Part shown: piece by piece, positions 45,236-58,230 of the stretch
Position numbering within the stretch: position 1 is the stretch's first letter
Layout of the letters: every line of letters begins with the position of its first letter
Source: Ascaris suum
Lineage: Eukaryota; Nematoda; Chromadorea; Rhabditida; Ascarididae
Assembly (NCBI GenBank): GCA_013433145.1
Contig: CM024185.1
Span: forward strand, 1,426,001 to 1,490,000
Reading direction: 5' to 3'
DNA: 64,000 nt
Program-made: the position numbers and the translations under genes
Notes under the pieces: model-generated
The model's input: only the letters and a program-made list of their open reading frames with translations
The model's database searches: none
Told to the model about the DNA's origin: nothing

Positions 45236-47858
45236 ATAGCTGTCATATCTAAGTCTGTAATTCCTCATAAGCGAAAGAATGCTATTTTAAAGAAATAAAA
45301 TGCGACAGTTGTGGTACTTGAATTTTTGATGTCTTTCTCATAAATTTAATTTTATACAGCAAAAATATCACTAAATCTTTTTTTTTTCAGCCGATAAACT
45401 GATAAGACTACATTTCTAAATGATCGAAGTAATTACTGAGCACTATATGGAGTTATTCTTCGGTCTGATGATTATCACTACCAAATTTCACATCACAAGG
45501 TCGAATTTTGACTCATCAACTGATATAAATTGATAAAGCAGAATTTGCATGAATAGAAAACTTCTAAGGTCAAGAAAACATCAACTGATAAAAACACTTA
45601 TTAAAATTCACCCCCTATATTCCTTTGAAATGGCAGAGGAAATAACAAAAAAGGCCGCAGATATGAATTACACATAACTGAAGATAGACAATAAATAATC
45701 GTGATCTCCGATCATAAAGCGTAATTGTACTGCAATATTAAAAAGTATAGAACGTCTTTTATTATGATATTAGAGAGCATAATATTGCATTTCGAATGCA
45801 ATGGTTACGGAGATTCGAAAAAAAAGGATATGCGAGAGAAAATGCGCTTTGCGCTAAAGCTTCGTCACCATTAAATCGATTGGACATCAACGAAAAAATG
45901 GGAAGAAAAAGTTGCAGCGAGCAGCCTGAAATTACAGACAGCTGTCCGACGAGTTTTTTTTTCCTTTCCTCGCTATGTGCTCGGCTTGGATAATGCGTCA
46001 CGAAAAGCTTCTAGAAACGATTTGCTCGTGTGCTCTAATTTTCTCCTCACATACAACGGACACACGTTCGACGTTCAAATTAACAAATCGTTTGTTTCCA
46101 ACAATCCGACAACGCTCCAACAAACAAAAACTCCAATAAATTTTTGCTCCAATAAAGCTCCGAGAAAGCAGTTTCTCAAATTCGTAATCCGACAGAGAAC
46201 CTTATTTGATAATTAAGCTAAAACGAAAATTATAAGTTGGAATTTTATAAGCATATGACTCGAGATCAAATCGCCAAATATATCGCACTCAAACGAGGCA
46301 TAAAACAACCCTTTGCTGATGTCAAAAAAAAAAGTTTTCTCCTCAATAAACTTTCTTTGCGGAAAAATCAACCAGTCAATATGAGCCAGCAAATTAAATA
46401 AACGAATTCAATCGCTCATATTGACTTGTAAAGCGTTTTTTTTTTTCCTTCTATATGGCACTATCCAGAAAGTTATTGCTTATTCGATTGCAAAATAGCA
46501 ATAAATTAATGACCTTATATGTGAAGTTTGAAGCAGTGTGCTTCTCATATGAGACCTAATTTTCACATATATTTTAACATTTTATGACTACATATTTTTT
46601 TAAAATGATCTACGGTCTCATTTCTTCTTCATGTTTAGTAAAAATTTTATATTTTCATCTTCGAATTATATTTAGATGATAATCCTCGAAGAAGATATCT
46701 CGTTGAACTCTTTTCATTATTTAAAATATTGCGATAATTTCTTTTCTTCTATAAAGATTTTGCATTTTATAAGGAAATGAAATAAATGAAATATGAGAAA
46801 ATTTTTGAATTTAATAAATATTAAGTACGCGCAAAAAAAAATACTCTCATTCTTGAAATGATTAAATAATTTATGATGTTTAATCATGATTCGATTTGAA
46901 TTCATTGATTAGCAAATTTTAATTCTAATCGATAATTGCCTTAATTAAGCATATCCATCATAAAGTACAACTTTCAATTTCAATCGATCGAAATGAAAGA
47001 TATTTCGAGGAATAATGCAAAAATCAAATCCCATCTAGCAGAAATCAGTAATAATGTACAATTCACTAGAATTTTTTTTTCCTTCCCACTACAAAGAGCA
47101 AAAGCTGCCTCTAATGGTACGCTAAGGAAATTGTCGAACAAAGAACTCGCTAATTGATCGACTATCTGAAAGTCTTCCTAAATCAAACCGTCGAAAAAAA
47201 ATAGGCGAAGTTATGAATACTTTTCATGCGTATTGATGGTATAAATGGTATTAGCGATAAGAAAAACAATTATGCCTTTGTTCAACTAAACAATTGCGAA
47301 TGATGTTAGCAGCTTTAAAGGCAGTCGGTTGTCTTGTCTCTAGTTGCTAGCATTCGTTCCTTGCAGCTGGCAAAAATGTAACTCAAAAGCCATTTGCTCA
47401 ACTAGACAACTGTTGACATCGAGTTAATGCTTTACTTTATTTTCTGCAAACATTTTCATCGAAAGATGATGTTTTCTATGTATAGATTGATAAAAATTTG
47501 AGCAAACTAAATATTCCCTTATCAGTATCAAAAATATTTCGCTATCGCTGTCGAAAAAATAATGATCGGAAAAATGCATCTCACGCCAATTGTCTAGCAA
47601 TAAATATCTGGCATTTTTTCAAATTTTCATAATCGTCGTACTCTTTTACCAAATAAAAAAAAGACAATTGATTAAATTTTTCATGAGCTCTGAAAAAGAA
47701 ACCAAAAAAAAATCGAAAGCCTAAAATTAATATCCACTAAATTAAGAAATTTTTGTTGGGTAATTTTTGCATTTAGAAAAAAGAAATACTGTTTTAAAAA
47801 ATGTGACATTGAAAATGTGAATGAGAAAATGCTGAATTTCACGTTTCTCATCCAATAG

Positions 47859-47920
47859 GAATGCAATGCAATGACGTTCTGCAAACGCAATGCAATGATG
47901 TTCTGCAAATGCAATGCACG
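47859..47920. repeat. 23-base minisatellite
   Basis: Two full and one partial copy of AATGCAATGACGTTCTGCAA, interrupted by point differences. Confidence 0.8.
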
Positions 47921-49775
47921 CCATCACAATGCACGAACCGAATGAACGATTGCCTTCTTGTTCGCGGAAAATTTTGAGAAACATCTACACACCAACTGTG
48001 CGTCCATTACTTTATGTGCGGACGTCAATACTAGAATCACCCAAGTATCATCAATTGTCAAACCTGACCTAATATTTAACCTCTTTTCATGACCGATTTA
48101 GTCAGGTCACTCCTCTACTCCTCTCCCTCTTCCTCCCCCTCCCACCAAACAAGCTAACAAGTTGGGAAAATCTGTGTGTTCGATGCTTGAACTATGCGCT
48201 CAGAAGTTATGGTTAAATTTTATCAACGAGCTCATCGATGTTTATGCGTCCAACACATTACTTAACATTTTCAACACTACGAGTTACAAAAAAAGTGAGA
48301 TAAAAAGCTTTGAAAAGGATATCAAATGCGCCTTTATTGTTGGATAAATTTGGCACCGTAAACAAAAAAAAGCCTTAATTTTTCAAATTTCTCATCACAG
48401 TAAATTTCAGATGCAGTCATCAATCTTGTTAGGATACGGGGTGGGCGGGGGGAGGGAGATGAGGGTGGGGATTGGAAAATTTTGAAAATTTTTAGCCATT
48501 TTGCCGAGTTGGCCACATTAAAAGATCGAGATGGAGCACACTCTATCGATTAAGCCATATCGGCTCCCGTATCCAATGGTGGTGGTAACCAATCGAAAGT
48601 TCTGGTTATTAATCAAAATTCGGTTGAAATTTAATGCATCTTAAAAATATTGGTCACTTATTGACTAAATACATCCAATGATACGATTGCAAGCAAATAT
48701 AACTCAAAAATATCGGTCGCTTACCGAACGAAGGCATTTCGTAAAATCCATAGTTTTACTGCAAGCGAAAAGCCCACCTATTTTTCAGTCGATTTCAACC
48801 AAAATTCTTTCATAAGGTGATTTTCATAAGAAAAAATCCGATAACAGAATGTAAAGAATAATTGTTTCAGCGTCAAAATATAGCGAAGAAAACGCGAAAA
48901 TTTTATAGCTGCATAAGAGAAAATCGAGCAATCATATGTAACTTCCACGTAAAGACATACACCATGATATGCGATCTGATTTGGAAAGAAAACTGCTCCA
49001 ATAAAATGTCATTTCATCAGTAAGGCAAAAAATAATTGAAAAAAAAAATCGAAAATATAGAAAAACAATCTGAAATGTAACATCATCACTTGAAAATGAA
49101 CGTTACTTCAACTCATTCAGATGACAACTATTTTGAATATATTCTGGTTCATTATATCCATAACCTCATTTCGTGTTACGACTAAAGAGTCGATTGCCAA
49201 TAAAATATGATTTAATTCGAATGCATACTGAAAGTGTCGGACAGCTATTAGAGTTAAGGCATTAGATAACATCAATTTTAGCTATAACCGAAAACGAAAC
49301 CAAAAAAAGTCCAAATCGAATTTCAGTTTACAAAAAAAAACCAAACGAAATTTCAATTCTTGGCCATAATTCCGCCAATCTATTATCATCACTAGTATTC
49401 AATGCAGTCTCACATAAACCGTCAATCAAAAAAAAAGCGTTGAAAAAACATCTAGTATTATAATTTTACAAGAGAAATACGCGTAAGATTTAGTAGGCAA
49501 TTATACAGATAAACAATAAAATGATTTCGTTGATTAATACATACAAATAGGATTTAAAAAAACATTTAATATATCATTTTGAAGAGTAATAAATTAAGTT
49601 AAAATCTGTAAATAGATATCGACGATTTGCAAGTGAATATTTTACAAAATCTCGAGTGCCAATCAGGTATCTATCTATCAGTGGCAAAGGTAAAAACCCA
49701 AAGAGAAAGGTACGCAGGCCTAAAAAACAACAAATTGACGACAACAATGTAAGCCACGAATTGGCAGTCAGCTAG

Positions 49776-49976
49776 CTATAAGTTATATGCTAAACGGCTA
49801 TCGCATCGAAATCGATTGAAATGCGCAACGTGCAGCATGACGTACAGTATTATTGCTGCATAATCAGTCCATATTTGAAGGTATTGCACATCTCTCACTG
49901 AACCGCTTCCCATACCTTTACCTGTCCAGCTTAACGAAGCAACTCGTCTAATCATATCAGCTACTTTTAAGTCTTC
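49776..49976 (-). CDS. possible terminal exon of an unrecognised gene
   Basis: A TTATATTGCAG acceptor at 49978-49977 is followed by an open frame of 66 residues to TAG. It begins EDLKVADMIRRVASLSW and later has a hydrophobic stretch (YAAIILYVMLHVAHF) that could be a membrane segment. Good donors inside the frame (CAG|GTAAAG, AAAG|GTATGG, near 49920) mean that it may be an internal exon ending there. A phase-compatible upstream stretch at 50291-50231 (RRNVTLIKFSEAIAPPEI) can be linked only through a 29-base exon and a 32-base intron, which is too short to trust. No family recognised. Confidence 0.35.
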   Translation of the reverse strand, partial: EDLKVADMIRRVASLSWTGKGMGSGSVRDVQYLQIWTDYAAIILYVMLHVAHFNRFRCDSRLAYNL

Positions 49977-52900
49977 CTGCAATATAATTACACCCACATA
50001 ATATTGCTCATTTTCGCCTTTATTAAGGAATTATTCCTATAAAACAAGACTTTAATACGGACTATATGGATATTGCCTAATGGTTTCAAGTTGAATTATT
50101 TTCGAACTCGAAATAAAACAATAGGATAGAAATGCACACAATACAGGTAACAGCAAACCCTTACCTCACCGGTGGGGACAATTCTCGACTAGAATTGCCT
50201 AAAGCGATATTTTGAATCAAACATGAACACTTATTTCCGGTGGTGCAATCGCTTCAGAAAATTTAATTAGAGTAACGTTACGACGACTAATCTGCGATCA
50301 CTAATTTCAAATCTATAATCACATGCTCAGGACTTATAAAAAGTTTGCCTTATCTTAAAACTTCACTTAAAAACTTAAAACTTGAGATTAAAAACTTATA
50401 ACTTATAAGTTTTGAAAAAAAAAAAACAAGTTGTCATTTATTGGCTTATTATTATGATCCATAAAACAATTCAAATGTGAAGTAGGTAAAATTTTTATGA
50501 CTGCACTATATTGCTTTTGTTGAAATGAAAATATCCTCAAAGGTTATAATTTATGATTAAATGAGAATTTTATAGGCGCTAAATTATAAAATTTCTAAAT
50601 TCTATGCGATTTACGCCTAAAATATTTAACACATAAATTGAAAACTAAATCAATCTATCGATGAATATTTGTATAAATTTGGTGAATAGAAAAATTAAAT
50701 GCAAAAAATAAAAAAAGGAGAGAAAATAGTTTTATCGAGAAAAAAAATGCAATATGCTCATATAGGAAATGATTAATCGAATACGCGAACTTTCACACCT
50801 CCATTATGATCAATACATATTGGTTACGTGTAAGTTGAAAATTCTAATGATAGTTGTGAGATAATAGAAAAAGTTTACATCTTGCATTTCTTCGCTTTAT
50901 TTCATTGATGAAATTCTCCACGAATCGCTTAAATTAGGAGGCGAAAAGACTAAATTTAACTAGACGAAAACGACTTGAAAGTTAAAAACTTTGGACGAGA
51001 GAGGAAATAGGCGGAGAGAGAGGCCATTCTGGCATGGCTAAAGTCGTGATTATTTCTAGCGGATTAAAAACTTTGAAATTTTTTGAAACCAATTCGCATT
51101 GTTCATGAAATTTCACCTTTAAAACTCATAAAATCCATAGAATTTGAGAAAAAACAATAATATCCCCCCCTCCCCCTCCCCCCTCGAAGCGCTTAGAGCT
51201 CTGTCGTAGATCTTTACTGAACTCAAATCGCTAGGCTGTCGATCGTATCCTATAACTCTTATTTATTGCTTGATTTGAAAGTAACAAAAAACCTAAGAGG
51301 TACAAAAATTGTACGAAAATTTTTGTGAATATTTTTTCATCAATCATTTTTGCAACTCAATTAACTTTCCATTTAAATGAATTTTTTTCAAAACGCTCAA
51401 AAATTTTTGCTTTTATATCGCAATTGTTCTACGAATACTAAAACTAGCCAAGAAATGATTGCATAAATGGCTTCATAGTTCTTCGGATTATTGGTATAGC
51501 TTGACGGGGGGGGGGGGGGGGGAAGAGAGCGGAGGAGCGGGGAGGGAGGGGGAGAAAGAGCATTAAAATCCGAGTTAGGTCTGAATAAAAAGTCTAGATG
51601 TTTCATTGGGAGGGGGGGGGGGGTGAACGGATTTGCATTTTTCATTGAAATAATATATGATTCACCTTTCCCGATAAAGCTTTCTCCATAAAAACTTCTA
51701 CCCACCTTAAACAATTTTCGTCTGTACCCTCCCACTCCCCCCACCCCGTGTCCTTCCCGAGCAATCGAAAATCCATTCTACGGGTTCTAGCACTTCCATT
51801 TTAGCGTTTTCGATCATTTCACATATCGCATATTATTCTGAATTATTCTGAAGTATTTTCATTGTCATTACAAATGAAAGGAACAATTGAAAAACTTCTT
51901 CTTGAATTCAAACAACGCGCCACCGACATTAATGATGAATGCTTGCAGCGCAGATACTCCTCTAATAAAAAATCATTACACCTGACGGAAAGTCAATTTT
52001 GAATGCAGGTAAATGACCTCAAAATAAAGAATACATCAAAAATGCCATCTGTTTACAATATCAAAATGCGCTAATTTTAGAGAAAAATCAAATTTGTAAA
52101 TAAATTAACAATCAACACTATTCGATAATAGCGGGAAAAATAAAGGAAAATAAACTGTAAAAATTTAATACGATAGCGTTTAAAAATTTTTTTAAAATTA
52201 CTAAATCTTAATAATTATCGAAAGATTTCAATGAAAGAAAAAAAAACAGAAATCTCTTTTCAATTTTTTTTTTCTCTGAAATGAGAATAATATATAGGAT
52301 AAAGTAGCAATCAGTAAAATCTAAGCTTTAATGTGAATTCGAATTTTCGAAGATTTTGTAAAAATGGCAGTTTCAATTATTTTCCTTCACGACTGTATGT
52401 GCTGTTTGTGTGTGTGTGTGTAAAAAAAAGAAACCCGTTGAAACGTTTGAAATTGCTATGAGCATATGGTGTGATACTCACAATGTGCAGGATGAGACTA
52501 GAAATTATAACAGGTAAATCATGACAGGTAAATTGTAACAGGTAAATTATAATTGGCATTACTTCAAATTATAATTGCTATTACTTCAATTAATTTAAAT
52601 TTAATTTGCAAAATTAATTTAAAATTTGCAATGTTAGAGTAGAGGAAGTTTATAGAAATTCTAGTAGTCATAAGTGTGGAAAAGGAATAAATTTCAAAAT
52701 GGTACATTTTTTATTGAAGTGGATCGCAACAAGCTTTATGAGACAAATAGCCGGACGGACCTAAAAACAATACGATCCTAGCTTGACATCATTCTGATAG
52801 AATTTCTGGATAAGTTGGCAACATATTCCAATCAATTCGATGACCATCTCCTCATTTTCTAGATCTCACCGATGTTCACGATCCAGAGACTGATAGAAGC

Positions 52901-53390
52901 ACATAATGGACAAATTGGTTGATAAGTCCCTTGATCGGATATACCTTTAGAATCAAAAAAGTTGTCTTTGCCTTACGATTCTAGCTGATGTGAGCATAAA
53001 AATAAACACATAACTTCAATCATTTAAGTGTATCGATTGTTTTAGGAATTGCAGAGACACGGTTTCATTGACATTTGATACCTGATTTCAAATAATTTCA
53101 GGTAATTTCAGGTAATAAAATTCCACTTAATAATAATTGATGGATTAGCAAGGGAAAATGGATATGTTCATATATGTGTTTGCTGTGATATATAGAAACG
53201 AAAATTGCTAGAACTCTCCTTCAAAAAAAGAAAAGAGAAAAGAAAAAAGCCCTCATAGCTATTCACTTTCAACGTTATTGAGTGTGTCCTCATTCACGTG
53301 ATCGCCAACGACCGTAACAACTGACCACCGCCGCCCATTTCGCTAGCGAACACCGATTGTGAATCCACCGATGTGCATAAAAATAATGCG

Positions 53391-53505
53391 AATGCCACTG
53401 GTTTAAAAATAACTAATGCCACTACAGTATCTTAAAACGACCGGTCATTTATTAGTTTCAAAATGACCAATGCCATCTAGAGATCTTAAAGTGACCGGTA
53501 CCAAA
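53391..53505. repeat. imperfect tandem repeat with AATGCCA and GACCGGT
   Basis: Three units beginning AATGCCA, two of them followed by ATCTTAAA and a GACCGGT motif. Confidence 0.65.
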
Positions 53506-53700
53506 TTACGACCTGAAATAATTAACGCACTCATACGCAACACCGCTTTTATAAGTGTTGAAATAACCGATTCACGTTCTACATTGCGAAAAGAAAGAGC
53601 GTAAAATAACGTTGAGAATTTTGTGGTCTATGCCATGAATCGATTGTTTAAGAGGAAAACGAAGAAAAATACGCGAAAAATGGCTGGTGTGATGATTTAA

Positions 53701-53809
53701 ATATCGATTAGTGAACGTGACAGCAAAGGTTTTACCTATTTAATTAGTGAAGTTGACAGCCGAGGTCTTCGCTATTTAATTAGCAAACCTGACAGCCGAT
53801 GTTCAACCG
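53701..53809. repeat. 36-base minisatellite
   Basis: Three units, each with ATTAGTGAA or ATTAGCAAA followed by TGACAGC; period 36 bases. Confidence 0.8.
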
Positions 53810-54847
53810 ATCCGGTTAAACAGCCTCAAAATGCAAATTTAAATATTAATAACATTAAAGGCCAACTTAATAAGAATAACGTCAATATGATAGAAAAGAT
53901 ACAAAGATATGCATTACTAGTAAACTGCAAACTAATGTAACTGGACTTTTTACATAGTTATTTCCTATAATTTACCTATTTCATTACTAGTTATATGAAA
54001 AAATGACAAGCACCTGCCTTAATACTACGCTAAATGAATAGATCTACGAGTCGAATTTGTTGATACATTCAGCTAAACACTAAGCGAAGTTCAAAAACCA
54101 TAGAAAACCGAAGTGTACGCAGAGTCGCCTCTAAGTTTCGTTATTTACTGATCGTTTTCAACTAGAGTTCCAAATGAGCCCCCTTCTTTTTTATACGCTT
54201 AATTATCACTAACAGATGACTCACATAAGACGGCGTAGTGGTCACTCTACGAGTGACCACTACAATCGATTTGAAATATCTAAATCTAGTCAATGCAGTG
54301 ATCAAATTCAGCAATATAATTGGTGCGTTAAAATACATGCAATAATTGAATCAGCCTGCGAATTTGATCGTTGCGAATTTATTGCTGTGGAATAGTAAAA
54401 TCAAAGAGACAAGATTCTATCTCGTATGATCCAATAACTATATCTCTGATCGAAAACTCACTATTGAACCGTAGCAATTAATCCTAGTTAAATTCAATTC
54501 ATTCCCTTCCATATCGTCAAGATTTGAGTAGTAAAAATCGCTTCTATGTATTAACGTTTAATATGAAAAATTTAGAATAACGTTTAAATTCTACTTCATC
54601 GATTTAACGCATTGTATAATCGGATAAATTTATATTTAATCGTCGAATTAAAATCTTTCAATTAAAACACTCATATGATAATATTATATAACCGTCGAAT
54701 TAAATAAAGTCTTTCGGTCAATAATCATTTGAAACTCTCATATGCAATAGTTATATCGTTATGCTAATATTCCATTCATCATTTAGTATTGGTTCCTGCA
54801 CGGTCGGTTTAAACAGTGTTCGACGAGACTCTTTGGCTTTGTTCTAC

Positions 54848-54965
54848 TGAGCTACTCCGACCAGCAGCATCGCCTAGACGAGGGCGGTAGAACAAGTCCG
54901 GACTCCCATCTTAAGTGGAACAACCATGCGCCGATTTGTCAGCACCTCATGGGAAGCAAACGCCA
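54848..54965. repeat. dispersed repeat R1, copy 3 (5' part)
   Basis: Shares GAGCTACTCCGACCAGCA, a GG-GGT block and the GAACAAC...CGATTTGTCAG region with copy 1, in the same orientation. Minus-strand translations of both copies carry VLVGVA/LLVGVA and LT-R--VV, which suggests a common coding or noncoding ancestor. Confidence 0.5.
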
Positions 54966-55146
54966 ACTGATGGCAAGAAATCTCAGAAGACCAATATGAC
55001 TGTATCTGTATTTGATATAATAAATCGATTTGAAATTTGAAACTCAATGTCAGGATTGAAATATTTTGAGGCAATAAATACACCACAGATAGGTCATTTT
55101 TGCATTACTGGAAATTGTAACGCATTGTGGGTAACCTAACATATAG

Positions 55147-55335
55147 GCTCCTACATTACACCACAACGATGCAGAAGTCGCTGACAAGTTGCAGTCGACT
55201 GATAGGTCAAACCCAATTGTTTTTCAAGGCGACCTAGAATTTGCGGATGCGATTGTTGAGCTTAGACAATCGAATAAAAGTGAACCCGACGTATATAAGT
55301 GCAGAAATTGGAGAAATAACGAGCTCAACGCATAG
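55147..55335 (+). CDS. possible terminal exon of an unrecognised plus-strand gene
   Basis: After a CTAACATATAG acceptor an open frame of 62 residues runs to TAG. It contains no ATG in frame, so it must be joined to upstream exons. The local G+C is near 45% against about 30% around it, and the composition is protein-like: acidic and amphipathic, with NDAEVADKLQ, FQGDLEFADAIVELRQ and VYKCRNWRNNELNA. No domain recognised. A possible upstream exon after the acceptor at about 54073 is phase-compatible but not supported further. Confidence 0.35.
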   Translation, partial: APTLHHNDAEVADKLQSTDRSNPIVFQGDLEFADAIVELRQSNKSEPDVYKCRNWRNNELNA

Positions 55336-58230
55336 CGAACATCGCCGAGAGCACAACGAAGGCTGAATATTTAACAAACAAACAATACTCGAAAATAATA
55401 ATTAATTATCTAACACTATATTCCGGTCGCCATAAACTAAAATCTTAAATAAGTTCAAAAGCCTAAAATTTACACACTTATATTTAAAAAAATATTACTT
55501 GGCAATCAAATCGTAATGCATTTCTTTGTTCGTAAAATATAAAATGCGGTGCATCCTAAACTTGTCTACTCATTAATGAAAGAAATTAACAAGCAGTAAA
55601 AAAAAAATAAAGGAAAAACAACGACCAATATTGAAGACAAACCGGCTGTTTCCAAAAAATTATACTTAGAGCTAACTAATGATGTACTTCAAATAAAAAG
55701 CACTAATATTTGATTGCAAATGATTTGCTAAAAACACCATACCATCCTCAACTCTCATCGCAAATGATCCTTAACAGCAGCACAACCATTCTTCAACCCA
55801 ACATTATTCTGTTTCCCTTCACGTAGAACCACATGCGGATTCGATCTTAGGAATGTTTATTTACTCATCGAAAGATTAATCGACTACGCTATTGTAAATT
55901 TAGCTCGCAGCTCCTGTGTGAAGATTCTCACTTATCGTTCAACGTTAGTTCAACACAAATATTTCGTTTATTTAGAGGAAAATTTACAACGAATAAGAAG
56001 CATTCACATCTTATTCTCAACACTATTAGCAACCCATTCAAAGCATCTCAATTCTTTTGAATTGATCACTTTAATAAAAAATAAAAAAATAAAAAAAAAA
56101 GAAAACTACCAAAATCATTGGTCAATCAATATAGGAAAAAAAAATACAATAGAAATTGATTACAACATTATCATAGAATGATTTATCAATTAATAAAACG
56201 AAAAAAAAAAAAAAACAAAAACAAAAACAAAAAACGAAATTCAATGAAGAACAACGAAGATATCGATGAAGCACTTCTGAAATTCGAAAAAAAAAAATAA
56301 AGAAAAGAGTAAATTATGACCTGGGCATAAGTAATTACCTGATACGAAATAACAATTATATTGAGAAAAAAAAACACACCTTTGTTATATTATTTGAAAT
56401 TTTATTTGAAAATATTTTTTAAAAAATTTCTGGTGTGAAATTTTTCTTCGCACTGATAAAAAAAAATTCAAAAAAAAACTTACTAAACAAACATTTAAAT
56501 AACATAGAATATAGTCACCTTCAATCATGATTGTAAACGCCATTCTCCTCTTATCCTCCACCTCCCCCCCCCCCCCCCCCCTCCTCCCCACACCACATCT
56601 AATTCCCAAAAGAGCTCCCATTCTACCTTCTCATCATTTCGCTCGATAGAGGAGTAGCTGATATCTTCTATTAATGGGCCAATAATAGATTTCATAAATA
56701 TTAGCAAACATTTTGAATACTATTCCCCCCCCCCCCATCCCCCCTCCCCCATATTTTCCAAACTACGAAAACAAAAATTTGATGTATGGCTCAAAGATAT
56801 TTCTCTAAAAACCAAATGCATTATAGATAAAAATGCCGATAAGCATGAATAAAATTCCAAAAAAAAAGATAACATTGCCAATTTTTGTATTATATTCAGA
56901 AATTTTTTAATTAAATTCAATGATCGAATTTTTTTTTCTTCAATTTTGCAGTTAACATATAAATATTACTCTATAACTTAAATAAATTTAAATTCTATCA
57001 ATATAACGAATTTTGCTTTCGCTGCTGAAATTCATTATACAAGATATTTCAACTCTTTATCAATAACGCTCTTCGCTTTACTCAAAAATTCTTCAAATCA
57101 ATTTCTCTGAGTAATTATTCCCTCTTCTTTTTTAAATGCAGTTTTTTCGATTCCATTACATCTGAAAGATAGATTATAAGTATAAAATAGCATTAGATAG
57201 AAATAATATTAAATACATACTAATAAACAAATAATTTCACTTCATTTGCATAATGCTCGAAAATATACACCACCTAATGGCCTATACGGGATAAAACGCT
57301 TCCTGCTACTGGTCAGAATCAAAACATCACATTTCTCCCAAATGTGCCTTTGGGACAACTTACAGCCATCCCATGAGGAGTTCAAAAATGGGCACAGAGT
57401 AATGGATTGATGCTATTGCCCGGATAACGAAAAGTAGATAGTCGTACAAGTCTTCAAATCCCCTACCCCCTGCATTTCCCTCATGCTCACAGACAACACC
57501 TCCCATTGATCAACCAAGCTAGAACATCAAAAACAGCGATTTTCCATCCTCAATCATAGGCATCTATCCGTTAATAAAACAAATTTACAGTGGAAAATTC
57601 TGCAACAAAAACTTGAAGGTGACCATAAGAAACGAAAAGTGAAAAATCAACAAAATAACATATAATAAATAATAATAATAATAATGCTGCATCGGAATGC
57701 ACTCCAACAAAATTTATAAAACAACGATTAGATGAGATAATACTTTCAACAATTCAATTCGAAACAACACTTCCGACTACAGCACCACATTGAAAATGCT
57801 AATGTCAAGGAAACCATCTAGCGAAATAGATCATCGTGGCTTGTTTCCTCTCTCCCCTTGACCTTAATTCCTCCACTCTCTCAATCTCAACAACCCATTA
57901 CTTGGAGAGGTCTCTCTCTACCTTGCTTTTAAACGAACGTCATTTTTTCCTGCTAAATGAGAACTCCTAACTCCAATATTTTATTAATTCTTGTCGTAAT
58001 TCAACTCTACTTCCAAAAATATTCAGAGTTTTCTCTCACTATTATAAGTAAGTTTCGAACCTGGTGTGAATTAAACAGACTTCATTCTGGTTTACCATAA
58101 TCTATGAGGAACGCTACACAGCTCCATAGAAAACGTCTGCAAATTTTAAAAGACGGCAATAACACAATGACAATTCCGAACTACTTCATCACTCTAACAG
58201 ATTTAACATACCTATGTTCGGGAAAATTCA

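Larger units (their letters stand above)
50292..58230. other. AT-rich stretch with minisatellites and homopolymers
   Basis: Contains G or C runs of 17-18 bases (51506-51522, 56564-56581), minisatellites near 52510 and 53400-53810, a perfect hairpin at 54235-54263, an R1 copy and the possible exon at 55147. Otherwise nothing is recognised. The 3' end of the gene at 58231 lies at the right. Confidence 0.5.
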
